Of a DNA stretch of 64,000 nucleotides, positions 7,943 to 16,378 are shown one piece after another. The DNA lies in contig JAYZQT010000018.1 of the NCBI GenBank assembly GCA_036136335.1, forward strand, positions 34,115 to 98,114, given 5' to 3'. The stretch is from JAYZQT01 sp036136335. Lineage in GTDB: Bacteria > Pseudomonadota > Alphaproteobacteria > MPNO01 > UBA830. The notes below the pieces were generated by a model. The model was not told the DNA's origin. It did not search any database and was given only the letters and a program-made list of their open reading frames with translations. Each line of letters begins with the position of its first letter. Position 1 is the first letter of the stretch. The translations under genes and the position numbers were made by a program.

Positions 7943-9769
7943 CTACGAAACGTTGCCCAAAGATGTTGTAACATCGACTACGGCGACCCGGCCCCGTTCA
8001 ACCTCCGCCACAGCACGCTGAAGCACTTCAGAGAGTTGTTCTGGTGTGTTGACGGGACCCTCCGACCATGCGCCAAAACCTCGTGCCACTTCCGAGAAGT
8101 TGATTACAGGGTCGCGCATAGCCTGACCAATCCAAGCATTTTCCCTCGGCCGATCCCGGTTGTGGGCAACTTCGATTTGATGGATCTCGTCGTTTCCCCA
8201 CGTTGAGTTATTGTTAATGACGTGCAGCATAGGTACCCCGTAATGGGCAGCTGACCAAATGCAACCCGGGGCCATAAGGTAATCACCGTCTCCACCCAGT
8301 GACACGCAGAATCGTCCCTCATCGCGCAACGCGAGTGCAGCCCCGATCGCGGCGGAGGTGTTGTACCCAACGCCGCCCCCGCCATCGGTTCCCAGATAGG
8401 CGCCGGCTCCGGGAAAATTCCATACGACTTCGCTGAAACTGCGATGATTGGCCGCGGTCAGGGTCCAGGGTTTGTCTTTTACTGCCTGATAGACCTCGTG
8501 GATCATACGCTCGATCTTGATAGGAGCCGCGTCCCATCCCTTGCGTGCGGCCTTTGTTTGTGACTCCCGCAGTGTTTCATGCCGCTCCGCGAGGAGCTTT
8601 TTTCTTTTAATTATTCGGTCAACATTTTTCCCATCAGAAACAAGCAATTTCTGAATTGCGTATATCAGCCGGTCGACACCGTGTTCTGGCTCGCAAACGA
8701 TCTGGAGGTCAACCGGCGGGGTTGGTCCACCGAACGCGGTCCACAAATTATTATCAATCGCATTGAGGGAAATATCGATTATTTTCGCGGGAGCCTTTTT
8801 CCGAGCTTCAAGACCGTCAGATCGCCGTCTAACTGCGTAGGTCCCTAAAATATTGTTGATATCAATTGGATCGAGGCAGATTATTACGTCCGCCAAGAGT
8901 ATCGCATCCGTGTCCCCGGAGAGGTTTTGAGGATGATCGCTGGGCCAGCAATAGACTCCCCGGTCATTGATTGCCCCAGCGCCGGAAATTTCCAAAAGCT
9001 TGATCAGTGGTTCACGTACCCGTTCATAAATGCCGAGACGCCCACCCACCAGTAGCGGAAATTCGGCGTTAAGGATCAAATCCGCTGCTTGCATCAATGC
9101 GGTTTCGTTGGGTGCCATTGGAGCTGGTGGTTGATAGCGTGGCAACTCAGGATTTAATGGTTCAACGTCCTTCTCTACTTTCATTTCCTGAATATGTGTA
9201 TCAATCGAAATGTAAACAGGCCCAGCAGGCGGGGTGCCTGCGACCGTTTTACCGCGGAGGATTGCTTTGATCGTTGCATTGGCTGTGGGTGGTTCGTCGG
9301 TCCACTTCACCCAATTCTTGATGATGTCAGCTTGGGTGCTGGCGGAATGGTTCCATTCGATAAAACGTCGCCTGTCGGGATCAAGCGGCCCCGCCCCCCC
9401 CAAAAACACGATAGGGGCACGATCACAATATGCGTTATAGAGCCCCATCGATCCGTTCATGACGCCGACCAGGTCATGGAGGATACACAATGCAGGTTTA
9501 CCGGTCGCCTTCGCGTAGCCGTGTGCCATCGATGCAGCTGACAGTTCACTCGTCGCGAGTATAATCTGTGGATCCAAATTACGGTTAAAATTGACGAGAG
9601 AATCGTGCAGGCCACGATAACTCGCGCCCGGCAACAGAAAAACATAACCAAAGTCCATTCGTGCTAACAAATCAGCGATTGTGTCCGAAACATATTCGGG
9701 AACGGCACGGTTAGCGGGCAGGTTTACAGGTGTTTCGTGATTGGCAAAGTTTGTTGGCGTCTGGTTCAA
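7943..9769 (-). CDS. Thiamine-pyrophosphate enzyme (acetolactate synthase/benzoylformate decarboxylase-like)
   Basis: About 608 residues with the three-domain TPP-enzyme layout: PYR domain with the catalytic Glu (SELSAASMAHGYA, E75), a central domain, and a PP domain with the Mg/TPP motif GDGDYLMAPG ending in NNNSTWG. Such enzymes cleave or join 2-oxoacids. The closest styles are acetolactate-synthase-like and aryl-oxoacid decarboxylases, which would fit the aromatic setting, but the substrate is not shown. The start is a TTG at 9769 preceded by GGGGAAAAAAA; a TTG 14 codons upstream has no ribosome-binding site. It is downstream of, and co-directional with, the LysR remnant. Confidence 0.85.
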   Translation of the reverse strand: MNQTPTNFANHETPVNLPANRAVPEYVSDTIADLLARMDFGYVFLLPGASYRGLHDSLVNFNRNLDPQIILATSELSAASMAHGYAKATGKPALCILHDLVGVMNGSMGLYNAYCDRAPIVFLGGAGPLDPDRRRFIEWNHSASTQADIIKNWVKWTDEPPTANATIKAILRGKTVAGTPPAGPVYISIDTHIQEMKVEKDVEPLNPELPRYQPPAPMAPNETALMQAADLILNAEFPLLVGGRLGIYERVREPLIKLLEISGAGAINDRGVYCWPSDHPQNLSGDTDAILLADVIICLDPIDINNILGTYAVRRRSDGLEARKKAPAKIIDISLNAIDNNLWTAFGGPTPPVDLQIVCEPEHGVDRLIYAIQKLLVSDGKNVDRIIKRKKLLAERHETLRESQTKAARKGWDAAPIKIERMIHEVYQAVKDKPWTLTAANHRSFSEVVWNFPGAGAYLGTDGGGGVGYNTSAAIGAALALRDEGRFCVSLGGDGDYLMAPGCIWSAAHYGVPMLHVINNNSTWGNDEIHQIEVAHNRDRPRENAWIGQAMRDPVINFSEVARGFGAWSEGPVNTPEQLSEVLQRAVAEVERGRVAVVDVTTSLGNVS

Positions 9770-9918
9770 TTTTTTTCCCCAATGATGTCGCGGGTAATTG
9801 CATACATCCAATACGACGGCAATCGGTTTGACCAGAGGGTATCACGGGGAAGAGGTGGCACAAATGTTATAGCAAAACAATTCTCTTCCCCGGCCATTCT
9901 CAATGAAAATGCTACAGC

Positions 9919-10125
9919 CTACTCACCGAATATCCACTCGTCACGTACGGAAGAGAATTGCTCACGGATAAGGTCGGCGATGGTGGTTACGGCCGGTGAT
10001 ACCGGACGATCAGTGCGCTTTAAAAATTTTCGCGTGATCTCTACACCGTCAATCTGGGAAGCGGCCATCTCTCCATTTTCTATGTCCGCAATTTGCGAAA
10101 AATACTGTAGCTGTCGTAAATCCAT
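9919..10125 (-). pseudogene. LysR-family regulator with large internal deletion
   Basis: A 68-codon open frame. Its first about 17 residues (MDLRQLQYFSQIADIEN) are the canonical LysR start, and its remainder (from GEMAASQI, then FLKRTDRPVSPAV and DLIRE) matches the extreme C-terminus of LysR regulators. Roughly 230 residues, covering most of the helix-turn-helix and the effector domain, are missing, yet the frame is kept. The product could not bind DNA as a normal LysR protein. It lies exactly where a divergent regulator of the UbiD genes would be, 11 bases from a perfect palindrome. It is either a real deletion or a collapsed assembly. Confidence 0.72.
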
Positions 10126-10136
10126 AAAATACCTAT

Positions 10137-10159
10137 ATTGATCTCAAATTGAGATCAAT
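10137..10159. promoter_or_regulatory. LysR-type operator palindrome between the lysR remnant and ubiD
   Basis: Perfect 10-bp arms ATTGATCTCA (10137-10146) and TGAGATCAAT (10150-10159) around AAT. It sits in the divergent intergenic region, 11 bases upstream of the lysR remnant start, the usual place for an autoregulatory recognition site. The 11-mer TCAAATTGAGA from its centre recurs at 10281-10291, overlapping the ubiD ribosome-binding site region. TTGATCTCAAA recurs upstream of the fourth ubiD at about 50057. Confidence 0.6.
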
Positions 10160-10304
10160 TTAATTACTATATGGTATTGGTAACAATTGAATGTCGTGTT
10201 TAAGTTTGCGAATGGTTAAGTTTTTGGCTTTAACCAGTTTTGGCGCAAATGTATGCCAGATACGGCAGGGTCACCCGATATCAAATTGAGAAGGAAATTT
10301 TTAA

Positions 10305-11807
10305 ATGGCCGATGATGCAGTAACCGCCCCACAGAAGGGGAACCCCGTCGTTGTTTCACCAAACGAATTAAAGATTCCTTATAACGACCTTCGTGAATGG
10401 CTTGAGGAAGCCGAAAAACTTGGTGAAGTGAAACATGTCCAGGGAGCTTCCTGGGAACGCGACATTGGAATGGCCGCGGAAGTGGTTCAGCATAATGAAA
10501 AGGCACCTTGTGTCGTATTCGATGACGTCCCCGGTACTCTCGAGGGATCACGGGTACTCGTAAATTTCTTCGCCGCCAAAAGAATGAACATGACACTTGG
10601 TTTTCCATCGGATCTTTCGAAGATTGAACTGACCGACGCATTTCGGAAGGCATATATGGAGAACATGAGGGAAATCCCGCATGTGACCGTTGAAGATGGT
10701 CCGGTACTTGAGAACGTGATGGAAGGCGAAGATATTGATGTTGAGGCGTTTCCGACGCCTATGTGGCACGAAGACGATGGTGGCCGTTACATTGGCACTG
10801 GATCGTACAACGTCACCCGCGATCCTGATACGGGTTGGATAAACATTGGCACCTACAGGGTAATGATCCAGAGCAGGAATGAAGTTGGGTTCTATATTTC
10901 GCCTGGCAAACATGGACGTATACATCGAGATAAATATGCGGCGATGGGCGAGCCAATGCCGGCATTGATTGTTGCGGGCGGCGATCCAATGACTTTCTTG
11001 ATGGGATGTTCCGAAGTGCCTCCCAATATGTGTGAGTTTGATGTGGTCGGGGGCTTTCGCGGCGAAGCGATGAAGATGATTGAGGGCAAACATACCGGTC
11101 TGCCATTCCCGGCCGACGCAGAAGTCGTAATAGAAGGCTTTGTTCACCCAACAAAGCGGAAGGAAGAGGGGCCATTCGGTGAATGGACAGGGTATTACGG
11201 CTCGCTTATGCGTGAAGAGCCCGTCATGGAAATCAAGGCAATATACCACCGAAACAATCCGATTCTGCTTGGGTGTCCGCCACAGCGTCCACCGGATGAA
11301 CTGGCCCGTTACCGTGCCGTGACCAGGTCAGCCTTGCTCAAGGAAAATATAGCCAAAGCGGGTGTCCCGGACGTCGAGGCTGCTTGGCTCCACGAGGTCG
11401 GCACGGCCCGAATGTTAATTGGTGTGTCGATCAAGCAACGATATCCTGGCCATGCAAAACAGGCTGGCCACATCGCGTGCCAGTGCCACGTCGGTGCTTA
11501 TGCAGGTAAATATGTAATTGTTACCGATGAGGATATCGACGTTTCTAATCTTGAAGAACTGATATGGGCCATGTTAACGAGATCGGATCCGGCAGAATCA
11601 ATCGAGATCATTCGCGGGACGTGGTCAACTCATCTTGATCCACGTATAACACCGGAAGACAAGGCTAAGGGAAACCTTACTAACAGCCGTGCAATTATTG
11701 ATGCGTGCCGTCCCTTCCACTGGAAGGACAAATTTCCGCCGGTCAATGCGCCATCGCCAGATCTTGCCAGAGAATCTCGTGAAAAATGGGGATACCTCTG
11801 CGAGTAG
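10305..11807 (+). CDS. UbiD-family decarboxylase (copy 1)
   Basis: A 500-residue UbiD-fold enzyme that would use prenylated FMN to (de)carboxylate an aromatic or alpha,beta-unsaturated acid. Visible signatures are N180 and R185 in INIGTYR, the metal/phosphate segment GKHGRIHRDK (H203, H207), and the catalytic EGPFGE (E288, E293), which together give the Glu-Arg-Glu triad known from Fdc1. The ATG follows GAGAAGGAAATTTTTAA. A second ubiD begins 153 bases downstream on the same strand. The upstream region holds a LysR-type palindrome, so an aromatic effector probably induced it. No ubiX is present in the window. Confidence 0.92.
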   Translation: MADDAVTAPQKGNPVVVSPNELKIPYNDLREWLEEAEKLGEVKHVQGASWERDIGMAAEVVQHNEKAPCVVFDDVPGTLEGSRVLVNFFAAKRMNMTLGFPSDLSKIELTDAFRKAYMENMREIPHVTVEDGPVLENVMEGEDIDVEAFPTPMWHEDDGGRYIGTGSYNVTRDPDTGWINIGTYRVMIQSRNEVGFYISPGKHGRIHRDKYAAMGEPMPALIVAGGDPMTFLMGCSEVPPNMCEFDVVGGFRGEAMKMIEGKHTGLPFPADAEVVIEGFVHPTKRKEEGPFGEWTGYYGSLMREEPVMEIKAIYHRNNPILLGCPPQRPPDELARYRAVTRSALLKENIAKAGVPDVEAAWLHEVGTARMLIGVSIKQRYPGHAKQAGHIACQCHVGAYAGKYVIVTDEDIDVSNLEELIWAMLTRSDPAESIEIIRGTWSTHLDPRITPEDKAKGNLTNSRAIIDACRPFHWKDKFPPVNAPSPDLARESREKWGYLCE

Positions 11808-11960
11808 AGTGGCGGCAACAGCGTTAGCATTTGAGCCATAGCAATTGTTGGGGCCAACTTAGCGTGGCTCAAGGTGTTTTCCTGCCTACTTACAGGCACT
11901 AAAGCATTCGGTTCTTTCGGCAAATATTACAGGGGTACAAAACACCCCAAGAGAGGCGGA

Positions 11961-13418
11961 ATGCCAAACGGCTCAATCGTTAATCAACACGTACAGACGG
12001 ATTTACGGGATTTTCTTGCTGCAGTGGAGGCGGCGGGGGAGTTGAAGGCTGTATCAGGTGCTCACTGGGATAAGGAAATAGGCGCTGTAACGGAGGTTCT
12101 GTACCGTGAAAAGGTGGATCGTTCGCCGGCGCTCATTTTTGACAATGTTCCGGGGTACAAAAAAGGGTTGCGTTGTCTATATGGTATGCTTGGATCGCCA
12201 CTGCGTCTTGCGCTGGGTATGGGTATTGATCCCGAAATGTCGGGTGACCGCCGTGCAATGCTGGACGCTTACCGCAGACGGATAAAACAATACGAACCTG
12301 TACCGCCGCAATTGGTCGTTGAAGGACCAGTCTTGGAAAACGTTGACCGTGATGAGGACGTTGATCTCACAAAGTTTCCTGTACCAATACACCATGAAAA
12401 GGATGGAGGCCGCTACATTGGCACCGCATGCGGTGTAATAACCAAAGATCCGGATACTGGTCGTGTAAATGTTGGCACTTATAGGGTGATGTTGAACGGT
12501 AAAAATATTGCAACATCCTATATCTCCAACGGGAAGCAGGGACGAATACAGAGAGATAAATATCTTAGTGAGGGAAAAAAATGCCCAATGGTGATTGTAG
12601 TTGGTATTGACCCGGCGACTTATATCGCGGCCAGATATACGTTGTCTGACAATATTCCTGAACTTGATTGGGCGGGAGGGTTGAGCGGGCAACCGCTCGA
12701 ATGTGTACAGGGGGAAGTGACCGGATTGCCGTTTCCTGCGCGTTCGGAATTGGTTCTCGAGGGCTGGGTTTTACCCGATGAAACTGCACTTGAAGGCCCG
12801 TTCGGTGAATGGACCGGTTACTATGCCGGTGCCGCGAAAGAGGAACCGGTCATCCAAATTGAGCGTGTTTATTATAGAAATGATCCAATCCTTACCTGCG
12901 CTGCAAGTCAGAAACCGCCGCACTCACACCTGTTCGAACGTTGTTTTATTCGTTCGGCCGGACTTCTGGATTCACTCGAAGGGGCGGGGATTCCCGATGT
13001 AAAAGGGGTTTGGGTGCATCAGGCTGGATCTGGACGGACCTTCGTCGCAGTATCCATAAAACAGCGTTATTTTGGCCACGCTAACCAGGTTGGGCTTGTT
13101 GCGTCACAGTTAAACCCCATCGGGTATGTAGGTCGTTATATTGTGGTTGTTGATGAAGATATTGACCCTACCGATATCAACGACGTGATTTGGGCGATGG
13201 GGACCCGCTCAGATCCAAAACAGGATATGACGATTCTCGACCGAACATGGTCATCGCGCCTCGATACAATGGTGTTTGACGAAAAGTTCTATAACAGCCG
13301 TGTCGTCATCGACGCGTGTATACCATATGAACACATCGACGACTTTCCTGAAGTTGCGATGACTTCGCCGACACTGGCAAAAGAAGTACGTGAAAAGTTT
13401 CCTGAGGTTTTTGATTAG
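11961..13418 (+). CDS. UbiD-family decarboxylase (copy 2)
   Basis: A 485-residue paralogue of the preceding gene, with the triad R175 (VNVGTYR) and E278/E283 (EGPFGEWTGYY) intact. The segment that reads GKHGRIHRDK in copy 1 is GKQGRIQRDK here, with Q193 and Q197 replacing two histidines, one of which may be a metal ligand. This may mark a different substrate or weaker cofactor binding. The frame is open from 11874, but the ATG at 11961 directly follows GAGAGGCGGA, so I use it. The tandem pair may form two subunits or act on different acids. The product is unknown. Confidence 0.9.
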   Translation: MPNGSIVNQHVQTDLRDFLAAVEAAGELKAVSGAHWDKEIGAVTEVLYREKVDRSPALIFDNVPGYKKGLRCLYGMLGSPLRLALGMGIDPEMSGDRRAMLDAYRRRIKQYEPVPPQLVVEGPVLENVDRDEDVDLTKFPVPIHHEKDGGRYIGTACGVITKDPDTGRVNVGTYRVMLNGKNIATSYISNGKQGRIQRDKYLSEGKKCPMVIVVGIDPATYIAARYTLSDNIPELDWAGGLSGQPLECVQGEVTGLPFPARSELVLEGWVLPDETALEGPFGEWTGYYAGAAKEEPVIQIERVYYRNDPILTCAASQKPPHSHLFERCFIRSAGLLDSLEGAGIPDVKGVWVHQAGSGRTFVAVSIKQRYFGHANQVGLVASQLNPIGYVGRYIVVVDEDIDPTDINDVIWAMGTRSDPKQDMTILDRTWSSRLDTMVFDEKFYNSRVVIDACIPYEHIDDFPEVAMTSPTLAKEVREKFPEVFD

Positions 13419-13502
13419 GTAAGTGGTTTTCGCGGTTGCTCGTTCATAGTTTAGATCCGGTTTACCCACTCACGCAGAAGATAGAGGGCAACGGGGCATT
13501 TA

Positions 13503-15302
13503 TCATAGCTGTTTTATCCGAAATGCAGAATCTAAAGACGCTTTGGTGTGGGCGAAAGCAAGATTTTGTTCGGTACTTGCATAGAGATGGTATAGGGGTG
13601 CGCCTGCATCAACATAGTCGCCGACGCGTGCACACAGATCCAGTCCCGCTCCCTTATCTGCCGGACAGCCTGCAGCGAGCGCGATGCCGGCAAGCGTGAA
13701 ACAGTCGATAGCTTGGATCACCCCTTTTTTCTCAACCTTTACGGTTGCGGTGTGTCCACCAACTCGAACATTTTCGGGGGGTGGACCCTGTGCCGACAGC
13801 ATTCGTTCGAATGTTTCGTATGCCTTACCACTGTCTAAAAGATTCCGAACCACGATATCAGCATTTTCCTTCGACATCGACGGATCAAAGGTAAGTATGG
13901 CGGCAGCGAATTGCAGGGATTTTTCTCGTAAATCTGCCGGTGCATTCTTCGTGTTTTTAAGCGTGGCGACGACGTCACGTGCCTCAAGTACAGGCCCGAT
14001 TCCATGACCAATTGGCGCATGTCCGTCTGTTAACCTCACGTCTAGGTGCAGGCCCAGTTCTCTGCCCACCTGCATGAAAAGGCTCTGCAATTCTTTGGCG
14101 TCACCTTCCGTGTGGACCTTTGCGGTGGGGCCATACGGAACATCGATGACGCAATGAGTTATCCCCGCGATTGTTTTTTTTGAAAGGATCGATGCTACCG
14201 ACCACCGAAGGGTATTCAGCTTTCGGGGGCGTGTAATGGTGTTCATGACGTCGTCAATGCGTGAATGGTTCAGACGGCCGTTCCAGGCAATACATCCATT
14301 GGTTTTGGAGACCACCCGGCGGACGTCATCGTTATCCAAATCCACCCGGGCGAGCACCTCCATGGTGTCGGCTGTTCCCGCTGGAGATGTGATGGCACGG
14401 GAAGATGTTTTGGGTATCGTGAGGCCATATGCGGCAACGAGAGGTACCACGACCATAGTTATCCGGCTGCCCGGGATTCCACCCATGGAATGCTTGTCGA
14501 CCACGATATCCGCAGCCCACTCCAACGGAGGCGATTGTTCTGTGCGGGCCCTGGCAAGCGCCGTTGTTTCTTCCACCGTAAGTGTTTCAACAACGGATAC
14601 AAGAAAGTCGGCAATTTCTTGGTCGTTAAATCGACCGCCAACGATATCCCTGATAATGGATCGGTATTCATCTCGTTTCAGCGCTTCTCCCTTAAGTTTT
14701 CTGTCAAAAAACTGTTTGGTGTCGGGCCCCACGTCTTGTAGGGCTGCGACAAATCGTCGGATCCCGTCCTCCGGTGTGCCGTCATTAACGACCATTTTTT
14801 TTATTGTGCTTACGGGAATTGCAGCGCCGGTACGGGCGAGACGGGCGACCATCTCATCGGGTTGTTCCCGACCACGAATACCAATCCGCCGAGAAAGGTT
14901 TTCGGCTGAGGCCGTTACTTCGATAACGACGGTTGGGGAATATCTGGCTGTGGCCTCGCCGATCACGGAACGCGAGACGTTGGCGACTACCTGCCGGCCT
15001 GCGGCAAGGTCCTTCGAATATTGAGCGGGAATACCGTATTTCAGGCCGTGTGCTGCCCAGTTGAGCATGAAGTCACCAGCCTGTCGGAGATCGTTGAACT
15101 GATTTACGGAAACCGCATCGTGGTCTTCGGCGCTTGAATCACGGGGCCGGGTTATCACTCTTTTGGCAAATATAATGTTGAAATCTTGTGAAAGCGCTCT
15201 CCGAGCGCCGTCCATGAGGGTATCTTTGCCGGCACCACTTGGCCCGACGACCAGAAACAGGGTGCCTCGGATTATGTCTTGATTGTCAGACTTTTGTTCA
15301 AT
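13503..15302 (-). CDS. Fusion: PhnN-like ribose-1,5-bisphosphokinase + AMP/thymidine phosphorylase
   Basis: N-terminal third: guanylate-kinase-fold PhnN. Walker A GPSGAGKDT is encoded at about 15219-15245, followed by ITRPRD, HGLKYGIP and RGRE. C-terminal part (from about residue 166 counted from the ATG at 15215): a nucleoside-phosphorylase helical domain, then KHSMGGIPGS and KTSSRAITSPAGTADTMEV, diagnostic of the archaeal-type AMP phosphorylase group rather than plain DeoA. Known chemistry: NMP + Pi gives base + ribose-1,5-bisphosphate; PhnN then adds phosphate to give PRPP. The Walker A precedes the first ATG, and the frame is open to 15332 without ATG, GTG or TTG. The start is therefore unresolved; an ATT at 15302 is used as a placeholder. 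It overlaps or abuts nadC. Confidence 0.8.
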   Translation of the reverse strand: MEQKSDNQDIIRGTLFLVVGPSGAGKDTLMDGARRALSQDFNIIFAKRVITRPRDSSAEDHDAVSVNQFNDLRQAGDFMLNWAAHGLKYGIPAQYSKDLAAGRQVVANVSRSVIGEATARYSPTVVIEVTASAENLSRRIGIRGREQPDEMVARLARTGAAIPVSTIKKMVVNDGTPEDGIRRFVAALQDVGPDTKQFFDRKLKGEALKRDEYRSIIRDIVGGRFNDQEIADFLVSVVETLTVEETTALARARTEQSPPLEWAADIVVDKHSMGGIPGSRITMVVVPLVAAYGLTIPKTSSRAITSPAGTADTMEVLARVDLDNDDVRRVVSKTNGCIAWNGRLNHSRIDDVMNTITRPRKLNTLRWSVASILSKKTIAGITHCVIDVPYGPTAKVHTEGDAKELQSLFMQVGRELGLHLDVRLTDGHAPIGHGIGPVLEARDVVATLKNTKNAPADLREKSLQFAAAILTFDPSMSKENADIVVRNLLDSGKAYETFERMLSAQGPPPENVRVGGHTATVKVEKKGVIQAIDCFTLAGIALAAGCPADKGAGLDLCARVGDYVDAGAPLYHLYASTEQNLAFAHTKASLDSAFRIKQL

Positions 15303-15318
15303 GGGACTTGCAACTCTT

Positions 15319-16242
15319 TCACTTGGTAATGGTTACGTCCAGTCCGATGTCGACCGCAGGGGCTGATTGTGTCATACGTCCGACGGATATCACGTCAACA
15401 CCGGATTCCGCTTTTTCCTTTATCGTGTCCAGTCGAATGCCGCCGGAGGCTTCGGTTGCAGACCGTCCTGCTATTACTTTTATTCCCTTCTTCATCATGT
15501 CCGCCGACATGTTATCAAACATGATTACGTCCGCCCCGGCGATGGCCGCTTCTTCAACCTGCTGCAGTGTATCGCACTCGACCTCGATTTTGGTAAGTGC
15601 GGGCGTAAGAGCGCGTGCCTGAGCAATAGCCTTCGTAATTGATCCATGGACGGCGATATGATTGTCCTTGATCAACACTCCGTCATGAAGTCCAAGGCGA
15701 TGAGGACGGCAACCGCCAATACACGCAGAATATTTGGATAACATTCTTAGCCCCGGAATAGTCTTGCGTGTATCGATAAGTTGGCAACTGGTATGGGCGA
15801 TCAATGCTGCGTATTCATTCACCATTGTGGCTATACCGGACATGAACTGCAGGACGTTAAGTGCCGTCCGTTCGGCAGTTAGAAGACCACGGGCCGGGCC
15901 CGTCACACGCATTAACGACGTGCGCTTCTCGGCGTGGAGCCCGTCTTTGACCAATACCCCGACCTTTGCATCTGGTACCATGTGACGAAAGACCTCCGCC
16001 GCGACCTCTATTCCTGATATGACGATGTCCTCCCTGGTGTTCATCACAAAGTCTGCTTTGGCGCTAACCGGGATCATTATGTTGGTCGTGAGGTCTTGTA
16101 TCCCTACGTCCTCCGTTACCCACTCCTCTATCATTAGGCGCAATTCTTCCAAAGGAGGTAGCAGGAATGTTGCGTCGAGGTTTTTCGGGCGGGTTTTCTT
16201 GGGGAGTTTACGCGCATTCTTGGCAGTTTTTTTCATAGCCAT
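15319..16242 (-). CDS. nadC: Nicotinate-nucleotide pyrophosphorylase (carboxylating)
   Basis: A 307-residue quinolinate phosphoribosyltransferase: quinolinate + PRPP gives nicotinate mononucleotide, PPi and CO2. The active-site elements seen are TERTALN (Arg), DTRKTIPGLR (Arg, Lys), PHRLGLHDG (His-Arg), LIKDNH (Lys), EVEC (Glu) and FDNM (Asp), all present as in characterised enzymes. The usual VRCGGG before the His-Arg is altered to ACIGGC. A Lys-rich N-terminal extension of about 20 residues is unusual. nadA and nadB are not in the window. The next gene downstream appears to make PRPP, its co-substrate, and the two reading frames touch. Confidence 0.93.
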   Translation of the reverse strand: MAMKKTAKNARKLPKKTRPKNLDATFLLPPLEELRLMIEEWVTEDVGIQDLTTNIMIPVSAKADFVMNTREDIVISGIEVAAEVFRHMVPDAKVGVLVKDGLHAEKRTSLMRVTGPARGLLTAERTALNVLQFMSGIATMVNEYAALIAHTSCQLIDTRKTIPGLRMLSKYSACIGGCRPHRLGLHDGVLIKDNHIAVHGSITKAIAQARALTPALTKIEVECDTLQQVEEAAIAGADVIMFDNMSADMMKKGIKVIAGRSATEASGGIRLDTIKEKAESGVDVISVGRMTQSAPAVDIGLDVTITK

Positions 16243-16378
16243 GGCAGCATCTCATAAATTACACAAATTCATATGTACCTAAACAAATACCCCGGAACAA
16301 GTTAGTTAAATGACGACCATTTTGCGTGACGCCGATGCGACTGTTCTGCTTTAATCGGATTGGTCTTGGAGGAATGAT

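Noticed and set aside
9846..9901. Inverted repeat GGGGAAGAG / CTCTTCCCC
   Set aside because: The 38-base loop and lack of a T-run make a terminator unlikely; probably chance or a weak structure.
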